Positions 1-9,157 of a DNA stretch of 64,000 nt are shown here, piece after piece; position 1 is the first letter of the stretch, and each line of letters opens with the position of its first letter. The DNA is from Streptomyces mashuensis. Lineage in GTDB: Bacteria > Actinomycetota > Actinomycetes > Streptomycetales > Streptomycetaceae. The DNA is taken from positions 1 to 64,000 of the forward strand of contig NZ_BNBD01000018.1 in the NCBI RefSeq assembly GCF_014654785.1. Direction: 5' to 3'. The notes below the pieces were generated by a model. The model ran no database searches, had not been told where the DNA came from, and worked only from the letters and a program-made list of their open reading frames with translations. The position numbers and the translations under genes were made by a program.

Positions 1-97
1 CACAACCGGGTCTTGAAGGCCGACGTCACGCGAACCCCCGAATTCGCCAACAGCGTCTTCTCTTCTTCCGGGGGCCGAAGCGGCTCGGCGCTGGTAC

Positions 98-922
98 TCA
101 GAGCTGACCTGAGTACCTGAGCCGATGCCCGCCGCGGCGGGCCTGGCCGACGGGGCCTCCGGTGATGTGGCGGGCCAGGTCGGGCCAGTGGGCGGTGAGG
201 TAGAAGTGGTCGCCGCCGGGGAAGAGGCGCAGGTGGAAGCCTCCGGTGGTGTGCTCCTTCCAGGCGGCTGCCTCGTCGACCGTGACCAGTGGGTCGCTGT
301 CGCCGATCAGGGCGGTGACGGGGGTGCTCAGGGGCGGGCCGGGGCGGTGGTGGTAGGTCTCCACGGCCCTGTAGTCGCCGCGCAGCACGGGCAGGGCCAT
401 GGCCAGCACGTCCGGGTGGTCCAGCAGGCGGGGGTCGGTGCCTCCCGTGCGGCGGATCTCCTCCAGGAGGCCGGCATCGTCCCGCAGGTGGACGGTGCCG
501 CCGCGGACCCGGCTGGGGGCCCAGGCACCGGAGACCAGCAGGTGGGCGGGGGCAGTGCCCGCCTGTTCAAGGAGGCGGGCCACCTCGTAGGCCACCAGCG
601 CGCCCATGCTGTGCCCCAGCAGGGTCAGCGGCCGGCCGGTGAGCGGCGCGAGTTCCTCGTGCACGCGGGCCGCCAGCTCTTCCAGGTCCTCCACCCGCTC
701 CTCGCGGATGCGGTCCTGGCGGCCCGGGTACTGGACCGCCGACACCTGGTACGGCCCGGTCAGCTCCCTGCCCAGTGGCCGGAAGGCCGCGGCGCTGCCG
801 CCCGCGTGCGGGAAGCACACCACGTGGGCGGCACCGGGCCGCGCCGGCGCGGGGCGCAGCCGGCGCAGCCAGGGGCCGCGGCGGGGGCGCGGGACGGTCG
901 CTGTGCGGGTCTCACATGCCAC
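98..922 (-). CDS. Type II thioesterase (editing alpha/beta hydrolase)
   Basis: This 274-residue protein matches the stand-alone TEII hydrolases that clear misprimed or stalled acyl groups from carrier proteins. The nucleophile motif GHSMG places Ser at about residue 105. An Asp in the IGDSDPLV segment and a His in GGDHFYL complete the expected triad. The start is taken as GTG at 922. It overlaps the stop of the upstream SDR by 11 bases and has a purine-rich GGACGGGGGG run about eight bases before it. No ATG gives a sensible N-terminus. It is the last gene of the minus-strand PKS operon within the window. The family call is firm; its role in editing the block 1 ACP is inferred from position. 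Confidence 0.88.
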   Translation of the reverse strand: MACETRTATVPRPRRGPWLRRLRPAPARPGAAHVVCFPHAGGSAAAFRPLGRELTGPYQVSAVQYPGRQDRIREERVEDLEELAARVHEELAPLTGRPLTLLGHSMGALVAYEVARLLEQAGTAPAHLLVSGAWAPSRVRGGTVHLRDDAGLLEEIRRTGGTDPRLLDHPDVLAMALPVLRGDYRAVETYHHRPGPPLSTPVTALIGDSDPLVTVDEAAAWKEHTTGGFHLRLFPGGDHFYLTAHWPDLARHITGGPVGQARRGGHRLRYSGQL

Positions 923-1706
923 GGGTGTACCCCCCGTCCACGGTGAGGCTCTGCGCGGTGATGGCCGCGGCCCGGTCGGACACCAGGAAGGCGATGAGCT
1001 CCGCCGCCTCGCGTGCTTCGACGAGCCGCCGCAGCGGGACGGACTTGCGGGCCTGGCGGAGCATGCGTGCCGGGTCCGCGCCGATCTCGGCGGCCTGGGC
1101 GGCGATCTCCCGGCGGAGCATCGGTGTGTCGATCCAGCCGGGCAGGACGGCGTTGACGGTGATGCCGCGCGATGCGAGGTCGAGGGCAAGGCCCTTGGTG
1201 TAGCCGATCAGGCCGTGCTTGGACGCGCAGTAGGCGGTGTTCCGCATCTTTCCGGCCTTGCCGAGGATGGAGGAGACGTTGACGATGCGGCCGTTGTCGA
1301 CGAGGAACTCCAGGCAGGTCGCGGTGACGGCGAAGGTGCCGTGCAGGTTGACGTCCAGTACGCGGAGCCAGGTCGACTCGTCGTCGGGGGCGTTCTCGTC
1401 GGCGACGCCCGCGTTGTTGACGAGAATGTCGAGGGTGCGCAGGGGGCGGAGGACGGCGCGCAGCGCGGTGCGTACGCGGTCGCGGTCGAGCAGGTCCACG
1501 GCGAGCGGGGTGACCTGCGTACCGAGGCCGCGTACCTCCTGGGCGACCGCCTCCAGCCGGTCGGTGTCACGGTCGAGCAGCACCAGGTGCGCGGCGCCGG
1601 ATCCGGCCAGGAGGTGCGCCACCTCGCGGCCGATGCCCTGGGCGGCGCCGGTGACGACCGCCGTCCTGCCGGAGAGTTCGCCGGGGGTGGGGTGGGTGTC
1701 GTTCAT
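912..1706 (-). CDS. SDR-family NAD(P)-dependent oxidoreductase
   Basis: A classical short-chain dehydrogenase of 264 residues. The cofactor loop TGAAQGIG lies at residues 19-26, NNAG at about 97-100, the catalytic Ser near 145-146, and the YxxxK pair at Tyr159 and Lys163. The start is followed by a short polar stretch before the first beta strand, as in hydroxybutyrate-dehydrogenase-like SDRs. It lies ten bases downstream of the FabG-like gene and overlaps the thioesterase, so it belongs to the PKS operon. The substrate is not readable from sequence. Reduction of a beta-keto or hydroxy intermediate, or oxidation of a hydroxyl group, are both possible. Confidence 0.87.
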   Translation of the reverse strand: MNDTHPTPGELSGRTAVVTGAAQGIGREVAHLLAGSGAAHLVLLDRDTDRLEAVAQEVRGLGTQVTPLAVDLLDRDRVRTALRAVLRPLRTLDILVNNAGVADENAPDDESTWLRVLDVNLHGTFAVTATCLEFLVDNGRIVNVSSILGKAGKMRNTAYCASKHGLIGYTKGLALDLASRGITVNAVLPGWIDTPMLRREIAAQAAEIGADPARMLRQARKSVPLRRLVEAREAAELIAFLVSDRAAAITAQSLTVDGGYTRGM

Positions 1707-1716
1707 GTCCGGCCTC

Positions 1717-2463
1717 TCACGCCATCTTCAGGCCGCCGTCGATGTGCAGTACCTCGCCCGTGGTGTACGTGTTGCGCGGGCTCGCGAGGTACGCCACGGC
1801 GTCGGCGATCGTCTCGGGTTCGGCGTAGGTCTTCAGCAGCAGCCGGCTCATGATCTCGTCCTCGCCGTGGCCGCGGATGGTCTCCGTCATGTCGGTGTTG
1901 ATGACGCCGGGGGCGACGGCGTTGACCAGGACCTTGCGGGAGGCGAGTTCGACGGCCATGGCCTTGGTGAACGCTTCCAGACCGCCCTTGGCCGCCGCGT
2001 AGTTGGACTGGCCGCGGCCGGGCTTCGACGCGGCGGAGGAGGAGATGTTGACGATGCGCCCGTAGCGCCGGCGCATCATCGCCGGGGCCACGGCCTGGAC
2101 GGTGAGCATGGGGGCGACGAGGTTGGTGTCGAGGACGTCGCGGATGTCCTTCAGGCTCTGGTTGAGCAGCAGTTCGTCGCGGGTGATGCCGGCGTTGTTG
2201 ACCAGGACGTCGATCCGCCCGAAGGACGCGAGGACGCCGGCCGCCAGCCGTGCGGGGACCTCCGGGTCGGAGACGTCGCCCTGGAGGAGCTCGGCCCTGC
2301 GGCCCAGCTTGGTGATGTGCTCGGCGACCTGCTCGGCCTCCGTGGTGGAGCTGCGGTAGTTGAGGGCGATGTCGCAGCCCAGCTCGGCGAGCCGGATTGC
2401 GACGGCGCGGCCGATGCCCCGGCTGGCGCCGGTCACCAGGGCCACCTGGCCTTCGAATTCCAT
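1717..2463 (-). CDS. FabG-like 3-oxoacyl-ACP ketoreductase
   Basis: A 248-residue SDR with all FabG hallmarks: TGASRGIG at 11-18, NNAG at 89-92, Ser141-143, Tyr155 and Lys159. Its length is normal for the family. FabG enzymes reduce beta-ketoacyl-ACP with NADPH. Here it would supply the ketoreduction step for the two KS pairs encoded upstream, which fits a reduced or polyene chain rather than an aromatic one. It starts 34 bases after the aminotransferase-reductase fusion. No dehydratase gene is visible in the operon, so dehydration would have to come from primary metabolism or from genes left of the window. Confidence 0.9.
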   Translation of the reverse strand: MEFEGQVALVTGASRGIGRAVAIRLAELGCDIALNYRSSTTEAEQVAEHITKLGRRAELLQGDVSDPEVPARLAAGVLASFGRIDVLVNNAGITRDELLLNQSLKDIRDVLDTNLVAPMLTVQAVAPAMMRRRYGRIVNISSSAASKPGRGQSNYAAAKGGLEAFTKAMAVELASRKVLVNAVAPGVINTDMTETIRGHGEDEIMSRLLLKTYAEPETIADAVAYLASPRNTYTTGEVLHIDGGLKMA

Positions 2464-2497
2464 GATGCTGTGTTCCCCGTTCCTGTGCGTGCCGGGC

Positions 2498-5383
2498 TCA
2501 GACCGAGTGCGCGTTCTTGTAGTCGGCCAGCCGGAGCCCGTGTGCTTCGGCCAGCGCGGCGATGTCGATGACCTGGCGGCGGCTGATGTTCCCGTAGGAG
2601 TAGTGGCGGTCGATGCCGGCCAGCCCCATCAGCGCGGTCTCCGCCATGCAGGCGAAGAGCTGGCCCGCCTCCAGGAAGGCCCGCGCGGAGGGGTGGAGGC
2701 TCTCGCCGTTGGGGGTGGCGACGATGCCGCCGAGCATGTATGCGAGGTCGGGCCGCTGCTCGGTCAGGCCGGGGACGGCGTTGTTGGGTACGGCGATGTC
2801 GCACACCACCGCGTCCTGGGCGAAGTGCTCGGCGCCGAGGAACGGCTCGGGGCTGTTGGAGGCGCACAGCACCAGCTGTGCGCCGCGCAGGGCGTCGGTG
2901 TCCTGGGTGACGGTGAGGAAGGGGTCCTCGCCGTACCGTTCCACCAGGTATTCGGCGATCGCCCGGCCACGGCCGGTGTCGTCGCCGGTGGGGCCGTCGG
3001 CCAGCCACTTGGTGACCAGCGGCTCCTCGGCCAGCCGGGCCGGGATACCGGACAGCTCGCCGCCGTCCGCGATCCTCGCCCAGCACTCCTGGTAGATGCC
3101 CTCCACAGTGTTCCGCAGCCGTCGTGCCGAGCCGTCCCGGCTGCTGCCGACCAGTACGATCCTGCTCAGCCGCTCGGCGAAGAGCTGGCTGTAGACCGAG
3201 GCGATGTTGCCCGCCGCACCGACGACCGCCAGGGTGGAGCCGGCCACGTCGAAGCCCCGGTCCCGCGCGCCGCGCTCCATGGCCTGCACGCCCATGGCGA
3301 CGGTGAGCGCGTTGCCGGAGGTCAGTGCGATGCCCGGGATGTTCAGCGAGGTGCAGTTGTTGGTCACGATCGAGGTGTACATGCCGAGTCCGGCGACCTC
3401 GCAGCCGTCCTCGCGGGCGGCCCGCACCCGCTCCTCGACGTCGGCCCGGATACCGGCGACGTCACCGGAGGCCAGGTAGCGGCCCATCTGCTCGGAGGCG
3501 ACCATCAGCGGGTAGAGCGCGAACTCCACGGCGCTGCCCAGCGGCGAGGTGATCCGCACACCGGGGTAGGGCGCGGCCTTCTTCACCGGCTCCATGCCCA
3601 GCACGAAGGAGCGCAGTGCCTCGTCGCTCAGGTCGGCCAGCGCCGGGTCCACCTGCCGCAGGTGGGCGGGGGTGATCAGGTGGTTGATGAAGGCCACCTT
3701 GCGGACGGGCCCGGTCACCGGGCGCTGCTCGCCCTGCTCGTAGGGGGCGACCGCGCCCCGGAAGTCGCGGATCTCCAGCCGCGGCTTGGGGAGGGTGCGG
3801 TCGGTCGCCGGGTGCACCAGATGGAGGGTGTCCTCGTGGCGCAGGATGCGGCAGAGCCGGTCCAGGGCCCCGCGCAGCCTCTCGATCTCCTCGTCGGTGA
3901 GGTGGAGGGACGGCTGGATGCGCAGCACGTTCCCGGCGCTGCCGGTCGGGGCGATCCTGATGCGCTCCTGGCGTAGCAGGTAGCCGGAGAGCAGGTAGCC
4001 GAGGGCGCCGGTGTACGCGGTGCCGCGCAGCACCATGGAGCGCGCCCGTCCCTGGTCGTACAGCTGGACACCGACGAACAGGCCCTTGCCGCGGACGTCC
4101 TCGATGACGTCGGGGTAGGTGTCCTTGAGTTCGTTCAGCATCGCGGCGAGTCGCTCACCGCGCTCGGTGACCTGCCGGTACGCCAGGCCGTCGTCGGCCT
4201 CCAGCATCTCGACGACCTTGAGGGCGACGGACGAGGAGAAGTCGTCCATGGCGAAGGTGGAGCTGTGGATCAGGTCGAACTCGCCCTGGTACAGGGAGCG
4301 CCGGACCAGCATGGCGGAGATCTTGGCGAGGCCGCCGCCCAGCGACTTGGACAGGGTGTAGTAGTCGCCGCGCAGCCCGATCAGCGAGCTGGCGAGGAAG
4401 GCGCCGCAGCGGCCCATGCCGCTCTGCACCTCGTCGACGATCAGGGCGGTGCCGGCCTTGTTGCAGAACAGCCGGATGGCGCGGCCCTGCTCGGTGGTCA
4501 GGACGTGGATGCCGCCCTCGCCCTGCACCGGCTCGACCAGGAAGGCGGTGACGACCGGGAGGTCCCGTTCGGTGACGCGCACGCGCCCGTCCACGACCTC
4601 GGTGTCGAGCAGCACCACCCGCTCCTCCCGGGCGATCTCGTCCAGCAGGTCGAGCCGGTCCATCGGGACGAAGCGGACGCGCGTGCCGAGGTTCTGGAAG
4701 GGGGTGCGGAAACCCGCATTGTAGGTGAGCTGGACACTGCCGACCAGCTTGCCGTGGAAGGAGCGTTCCAGGGCGAGGAACAGGGGCCGGGTGGCCAGGG
4801 CGGCGGCGTTGTGTGCGGCGACCGCCGCCAGCAGCCCCTCGACGCCGTCGGCGGGCGTGACCCGGGTCCGTAGGGCGGGCAGCCGGAAGGCGTCCTCGTC
4901 GGCCTCGGCGCCGTCCCGGCGGGCGGCCTCCGAGGCGGCCTCGGCGTGCGCGGCGACCTCGTCGGCGAGCGCCGCGGCCTTGCGTACCCGGACCAGCTCG
5001 GCGTGCTTGACGGCGGCCTCGACGGCCTCCGCCCCGCTGTTGCCGAAGGTGGCGATGTACGGCTCCTTGACGGAGGTCTCCCGGCGGACGATGTCGCTGA
5101 GCGCGGCGCCGAGCCGGCCGGCTTCGCCGCGCAGGGAGAACTGGGCGTGCACGGCGCGGTTGCTGTCCAGTACCGCCTTGGCGTGGGCAACGAGCTCCGG
5201 GTGGTTGTGCCCGAGGATCAGCGAGCCGTAGCCGCCCATCAGGTCCAGGACCGGCACGAGTTCGCCCCGGTCGTCCCGGTGGTGAACGGTGTTCCCCTCG
5301 GCCCGCTCGTACTCGGCGTCCAGCCCCAGGGCGGTGAACAACCGGCCCATGTACGGCTGAACGAACTCGGTGAACTGCGACAT
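2498..5383 (-). CDS. Class III aminotransferase fused to acyl-ACP reductase (AAR-like)
   Basis: This 961-residue protein has two catalytic halves. Residues 1 to about 540 are a fold-type I class III aminotransferase, with the VDEVQSG cofactor Asp near 316 and the Schiff-base Lys in LSKSLGGG near 346. Residues about 560-961 resemble the cyanobacterial long-chain acyl-ACP reductase: a GLGMYTSIVTNN segment, a Rossmann loop VVGAAGNIA near 720, GGIVATP, and a FACMAE motif with the likely thioester-forming Cys near 911. Acyl-ACP reductases release aldehydes with NADPH, and class III transaminases turn aldehydes into primary amines. The fusion therefore looks like a self-contained release and amination machine for the PKS chain. 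The domain calls are strong; the combined reaction is inferred. Confidence 0.85.
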   Translation of the reverse strand: MSQFTEFVQPYMGRLFTALGLDAEYERAEGNTVHHRDDRGELVPVLDLMGGYGSLILGHNHPELVAHAKAVLDSNRAVHAQFSLRGEAGRLGAALSDIVRRETSVKEPYIATFGNSGAEAVEAAVKHAELVRVRKAAALADEVAAHAEAASEAARRDGAEADEDAFRLPALRTRVTPADGVEGLLAAVAAHNAAALATRPLFLALERSFHGKLVGSVQLTYNAGFRTPFQNLGTRVRFVPMDRLDLLDEIAREERVVLLDTEVVDGRVRVTERDLPVVTAFLVEPVQGEGGIHVLTTEQGRAIRLFCNKAGTALIVDEVQSGMGRCGAFLASSLIGLRGDYYTLSKSLGGGLAKISAMLVRRSLYQGEFDLIHSSTFAMDDFSSSVALKVVEMLEADDGLAYRQVTERGERLAAMLNELKDTYPDVIEDVRGKGLFVGVQLYDQGRARSMVLRGTAYTGALGYLLSGYLLRQERIRIAPTGSAGNVLRIQPSLHLTDEEIERLRGALDRLCRILRHEDTLHLVHPATDRTLPKPRLEIRDFRGAVAPYEQGEQRPVTGPVRKVAFINHLITPAHLRQVDPALADLSDEALRSFVLGMEPVKKAAPYPGVRITSPLGSAVEFALYPLMVASEQMGRYLASGDVAGIRADVEERVRAAREDGCEVAGLGMYTSIVTNNCTSLNIPGIALTSGNALTVAMGVQAMERGARDRGFDVAGSTLAVVGAAGNIASVYSQLFAERLSRIVLVGSSRDGSARRLRNTVEGIYQECWARIADGGELSGIPARLAEEPLVTKWLADGPTGDDTGRGRAIAEYLVERYGEDPFLTVTQDTDALRGAQLVLCASNSPEPFLGAEHFAQDAVVCDIAVPNNAVPGLTEQRPDLAYMLGGIVATPNGESLHPSARAFLEAGQLFACMAETALMGLAGIDRHYSYGNISRRQVIDIAALAEAHGLRLADYKNAHSV

Positions 5384-5398
5384 TACTGGTGGTTCCCC

Positions 5399-6715
5399 TC
5401 AGGTGGTGTACGGTCGCTTGGCGAGCAGGGCGCCCGCGAACCCGCTGAACGTGCCGTGCAGGCTGAGGACGGAGTCGATCCGCCGCTTCCGGGCGGCACC
5501 CATCACGAAGTCGGTGTCGTCGTCGGGCGGCGTGCGCAGGTGGGCGATCGGCGGCAGCTCGCCGGCGGCGAACAGGCTGGGGGCGAGTGCCAGTTCCGCC
5601 AGCGGGCCGGCGGCCCCCACGGTGCCCAGGACGGGCCGCACGGAGCTCACCGGGACACGGCTGTCCTTCAGCAGCGCGCGCAGCAGCTCGGCTTCGGCGG
5701 CGTCGTGGTGAAGGGTGCCCTTCCCGTCGGCCAGGACGGCGCCCAGGTCCTCGGGCCGCAGACCGTGCGCGGCCAGCAGCCCGCGGGCGTTCTCCGCCAG
5801 GGTGGCCGGTCCCACGCCACTGTCCAGGGCGGGCCGCAGCACCGCCCCCAGGACCTCCACCAGCGGGCGGGCGCCCCGCGCGAGGGCGTCCCCGGCCCGC
5901 TCCAGGACGACCGCCACCGCGCCCTCGCCGAGGACGGTGCCGTCCCGCTCGGCGTCGAAGCTCCGCAGCGAGTCGCTGCCGTGGGTGCCCGCGCTCAGGT
6001 GCCCGGCCCGGTACAGCCCGGCCAGCTTCAGCGCCTCGTTGTAGCTGCCGGCGCCCACCACCAGGGCGGTGTCGCAGTCGCCGTTACGGAGGCTGAACGC
6101 GGCCCGCTGCAGAGCGCCGAGAGCCGCTCCGGCGTCCTGCACGAAGGCCGCGCAGTCGCCGCGGAACCGTTCGGCGATGCTCACCATGGCGAGGGTGTTG
6201 TTGTTCAGCGCACGGATGACGGTGAAGGGGTTGAAGGCCGCCGCGTTGCCGAACGCCTCCGCCACCACGCGCTGGAGCTCCACTCCCACCTGCGACGAGT
6301 CGTCCCGCCGCGACCGGTCGAGCGCCTTGTGAAAGGCGGCGACGCCGAGTTCGGTCGAGTCGTCCTGGGCGACGTAGAGGCCCCGCCGCTCTTCCGGGAT
6401 GCCCTGCCAGCCCTCCCCCGCCTCCCGCAGCGCGTCCTGCGCGGCGAGCATGGCGTTGAAGGTGAAGGAGGTACCGAACTTGCGCAGCTTGTGGGGGACG
6501 CTGTCCCTGCCGAGCCGCTCCAGCTCCTCGGGCACGTGCCCGAAGTGGGTGACCTTACGGGTCCGGACGTACGGATCCCGGTAGGGCGTCAGCGCGGGCC
6601 GCGCCGCGTGCCACGCCTCCCACAGGGCCTCGCGCCCGCGCCCGGTGGGCAGGACCGCGCCGATGCCGGTCACGACGACGGCGGCCGGGCCGGTCGCCGG
6701 GATCTCACTGCTCAT
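5399..6715 (-). CDS. KS-like partner (chain-length-factor type), second pair
   Basis: A 438-residue thiolase-fold protein that aligns along its length with type II ketosynthases but lacks the catalytic residues. The nucleophile position reads VQDAGAALGAL, with Ala where Cys is expected. The NAHGT segment is replaced by ADGKGT, and the GHxxxAAG His is replaced by Thr in LGTVGAAGP. It also lacks the Gln typical of aromatic chain-length factors. ATG at 6715 was chosen over GTG at 6721; it overlaps the partner KS stop by 11 bases, consistent with translational coupling. It probably forms a heterodimer with the KS at 6705-7982 and helps set chain length. Confidence 0.85.
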   Translation of the reverse strand: MSSEIPATGPAAVVVTGIGAVLPTGRGREALWEAWHAARPALTPYRDPYVRTRKVTHFGHVPEELERLGRDSVPHKLRKFGTSFTFNAMLAAQDALREAGEGWQGIPEERRGLYVAQDDSTELGVAAFHKALDRSRRDDSSQVGVELQRVVAEAFGNAAAFNPFTVIRALNNNTLAMVSIAERFRGDCAAFVQDAGAALGALQRAAFSLRNGDCDTALVVGAGSYNEALKLAGLYRAGHLSAGTHGSDSLRSFDAERDGTVLGEGAVAVVLERAGDALARGARPLVEVLGAVLRPALDSGVGPATLAENARGLLAAHGLRPEDLGAVLADGKGTLHHDAAEAELLRALLKDSRVPVSSVRPVLGTVGAAGPLAELALAPSLFAAGELPPIAHLRTPPDDDTDFVMGAARKRRIDSVLSLHGTFSGFAGALLAKRPYTT

Positions 6716-7982
6716 AACCACGCACCACCAGACTGGCGTTGAGTCCGCCGAAGCCGAAGGAATTGCTCACTGCCACCGAAACCTCCTGTTGCCGTGCGCT
6801 GCCGGGCACGTAGTCCAGGTCGCAGGCCGGGTCCGGGTTCTCCAGGTTCAGCGTGGGGGGCACGACACCGTCCCGTACGGACAGCACGGTGGCGATGAGC
6901 TCGGGCGCGCCGGCGGCAGCGATCAGGTGCCCGAGCATGGTCTTGTTGGCGGTGACCGCCAGCCTCCGGTAGTGCTCGCCCGCCGCGAACACGTCCTTGA
7001 TCGCCCGGGTCTCGACCGGGTCGTTCAGGGGGGTGGACGTGCCGTGGGCGTTGACGGAGTCGACCCGGTCCGGCTCCACGCCCGCGTCGGCCAGTGCCCG
7101 GCTCATGGCCAGTGCCGCGCCGTGTCCCTCCGGATGCGGGGCGGTGACCTGGTAGGCGTCCAGCGAGCTGCCGAAGCCGGCCACCTCGGCGAGAATCCGC
7201 GCGCCGCGCCGGCGCGCGCTCTCCTCGCTCTCCAGCACCAGCATGGCCGCGCCTTCCGCGGCCACCAGCCCACTGCGGTCCCGGTCGAAGGCCCGGCACA
7301 GCCGGTTCCCGAACAGCTCCGAGGTGGAGGGCGCGCCGAGCAGCAGCAGCCCGGTCATGGTCGGCAGGTTCAGCACGGAGTCGGCACCGCCGACCAGCAT
7401 GGCGTCCACCTCGCCGCGCCGGATCATGCGGAAGCCGTGGCCGATGGCGTGGGCGGCGCCCGCGCAGGCGGTGGAGAAGTTCAGCGCCGGTCCCCGCAGC
7501 TCGTGCCGGGCGGCGATCCCGGCCGCCAGCGCGTCGTTGGTGCAGAACAGGCCGCTGGCCCGGTCGAGCGCGGCCCGGTCGGCATAGAGCGTCGCCCACG
7601 ACGGCTGCCCGTCCTCGCCGACGGCGTGCAGGAGTTCGTACGGATCTCGTTCCGGTACGCCGGAGCCGACGGCCGTGCCGGTGCGGGCCGGCGCGCCGGT
7701 CTCGGCGAACCCGGCGTCGGCCAGTGCCTGGGCGGCGGCGGCCAGCCCGAAGCGGACCCGCCGCTCCATGGGACGGTCCATGCCGTCGCCGGCGCCGTAC
7801 CGGGCCTCGAACGCGGCGTCGTCGACCGGTGCCGCGTACTTCACCGGGAAGTCGTCGACGCCGGGAGGCTGCCAGGCGCGGACGGCCGAGCGGCCCTCGA
7901 CCAGCCCCTCCCACATGGTCTGCCAGTCGAGACCCAGTCCGCAGACGGCGCCCAGGCCGGTCACCACGACGCGGCGGCTCAT
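6705..7982 (-). CDS. Type II beta-ketoacyl synthase (KS-alpha), second pair
   Basis: A 425-residue ketosynthase with an intact active site. Cys172 lies in FSTACAG, His near 312 in NAHGTSTPLND, and the second His near 351 in GHLIAAAGA. The C-terminal NSFGFGGLN motif is present. The start is ATG at 7982, sharing ATGA with the stop of the preceding gene. A longer reading from 8012 would add ten basic residues outside the fold. It condenses ACP-bound malonyl units with the growing chain, most likely as a dimer with the inactive protein encoded just downstream. Its sequence is closer to FabF-like KSs of reduced type II pathways than to the aromatic KS at 31942. Confidence 0.9.
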   Translation of the reverse strand: MSRRVVVTGLGAVCGLGLDWQTMWEGLVEGRSAVRAWQPPGVDDFPVKYAAPVDDAAFEARYGAGDGMDRPMERRVRFGLAAAAQALADAGFAETGAPARTGTAVGSGVPERDPYELLHAVGEDGQPSWATLYADRAALDRASGLFCTNDALAAGIAARHELRGPALNFSTACAGAAHAIGHGFRMIRRGEVDAMLVGGADSVLNLPTMTGLLLLGAPSTSELFGNRLCRAFDRDRSGLVAAEGAAMLVLESEESARRRGARILAEVAGFGSSLDAYQVTAPHPEGHGAALAMSRALADAGVEPDRVDSVNAHGTSTPLNDPVETRAIKDVFAAGEHYRRLAVTANKTMLGHLIAAAGAPELIATVLSVRDGVVPPTLNLENPDPACDLDYVPGSARQQEVSVAVSNSFGFGGLNASLVVRGYEQ

Positions 7983-9157
7983 TCCACGACTCCTTCCAGT
8001 ACGACGGAGCACACCTGGCCCCGCACGCCGCAGGCCAGGACGAGCACCCGCGGGACGGGCAGCTCCTCCTCGCGCACCGCGTCCCCGTCGGCGACCAGCC
8101 GCCGGTTGCCGGCCAGGCCGTGCAGCGCCAGCACCGTGTGGGCCAGCGGGTGTGCGGGGCCGAGCACACCGGTGGCCCGCTCGCCGGTGAAAGCCGGGGG
8201 CCGGTGGGCGGCCCCGCCGAAGACCCGGTCCAGCGCGGCGTCCTGGGCCCGCGCCCCGGAGTCCGTCCAGACGGTGTCCGGCAGGATCCAGCCGATGCCG
8301 CCGGGGTCCGTGCCGGCCATTTCCAGTGCCGCGCGGACCGCGTCGGCGATCGCCCCGGCACGGTCGTCCCCGTCGGCGCCGAAGGCCCGGCCGTACCCGG
8401 CCAGCCGGACGGCCGGGGCATCACCGGCGGGCCCGGTGCCGTGCCGGCGGGCGAGGAGGAAGGCCGCGCCCTCCCCCGGGACGACGCCGTTCCACCCCAG
8501 CTCCTCGTACTGCACGAAAAGCAGGGGGTGCACCTTGGGGCTGACCGCCCCGACGAGCGCCGCCTCGTTCTCCCCCTCGGCCACCGACAGCACGCCGTCG
8601 ATCAGGGCCTGGAGCCCGGCGTCCGAGTACGGCGAGTAGGCGGCCATGGCCCCCGACAGCCCGAAAACCGCCGAGACGTGGGCCGCGGCCGTGCTGTTGA
8701 GGTGGGAGAGCCCGCTGAAGGGCGGTACCTCCCGGGCGTAGAGGGCCGCCACCTCGCCGGGCGACCCCGCCACCCTGCGCAGCCGGTCCAGGGCCCCGAA
8801 GCGGAGCAACTCCTCGTCCACCGTGGGCAGCCCGAGGTACAGGCCCCAGCCGGGGCCGCCGACGGGCCCGTGCGCGGCCGGCCCCGCCAGCGACAACCGC
8901 GCCCCGTACAGCGCCAGCCGCGCCTGCTTCTCGGAGGTGCGCAGCACCCTGCGGTGCACCCCGAGGGCGGCGGCGTCGGGATCGTCCACCAGGAACGCGG
9001 TGCCCGTCGCGGGGCCCTCCGGAATCCCGGAGGGCCCGCTGGTGTCCTTGCCCGCGAGCAGCGCCTCCCACAGAGCGGCGGGGTCGGTGCCGGCCGCCGT
9101 GCAGACACCGGGTGCGGTCAGCAGCACCGTATCGAGAGCGGTCATGGTCGTGCTCAC
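7979..9157 (-). CDS. KS-like partner (chain-length-factor type), first pair
   Basis: A short, divergent thiolase-fold protein of 392 residues lying between two active ketosynthase genes. At the nucleophile position it reads SPYSDAGLQAL, so Ser replaces Cys. No NAHGT or GHxxxAAG motif can be found; the aligned segments read ILPDTVWTD and LGPAHPLAHT. This marks it as a non-condensing KS-beta. The start is ambiguous: GTG at 9157 shares four bases with the upstream KS stop, and ATG at 9145 lies four codons later. Tight overlap on both sides argues that it is made in equal amounts with its neighbours. Confidence 0.82.
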   Translation of the reverse strand: MSTTMTALDTVLLTAPGVCTAAGTDPAALWEALLAGKDTSGPSGIPEGPATGTAFLVDDPDAAALGVHRRVLRTSEKQARLALYGARLSLAGPAAHGPVGGPGWGLYLGLPTVDEELLRFGALDRLRRVAGSPGEVAALYAREVPPFSGLSHLNSTAAAHVSAVFGLSGAMAAYSPYSDAGLQALIDGVLSVAEGENEAALVGAVSPKVHPLLFVQYEELGWNGVVPGEGAAFLLARRHGTGPAGDAPAVRLAGYGRAFGADGDDRAGAIADAVRAALEMAGTDPGGIGWILPDTVWTDSGARAQDAALDRVFGGAAHRPPAFTGERATGVLGPAHPLAHTVLALHGLAGNRRLVADGDAVREEELPVPRVLVLACGVRGQVCSVVLEGVVE

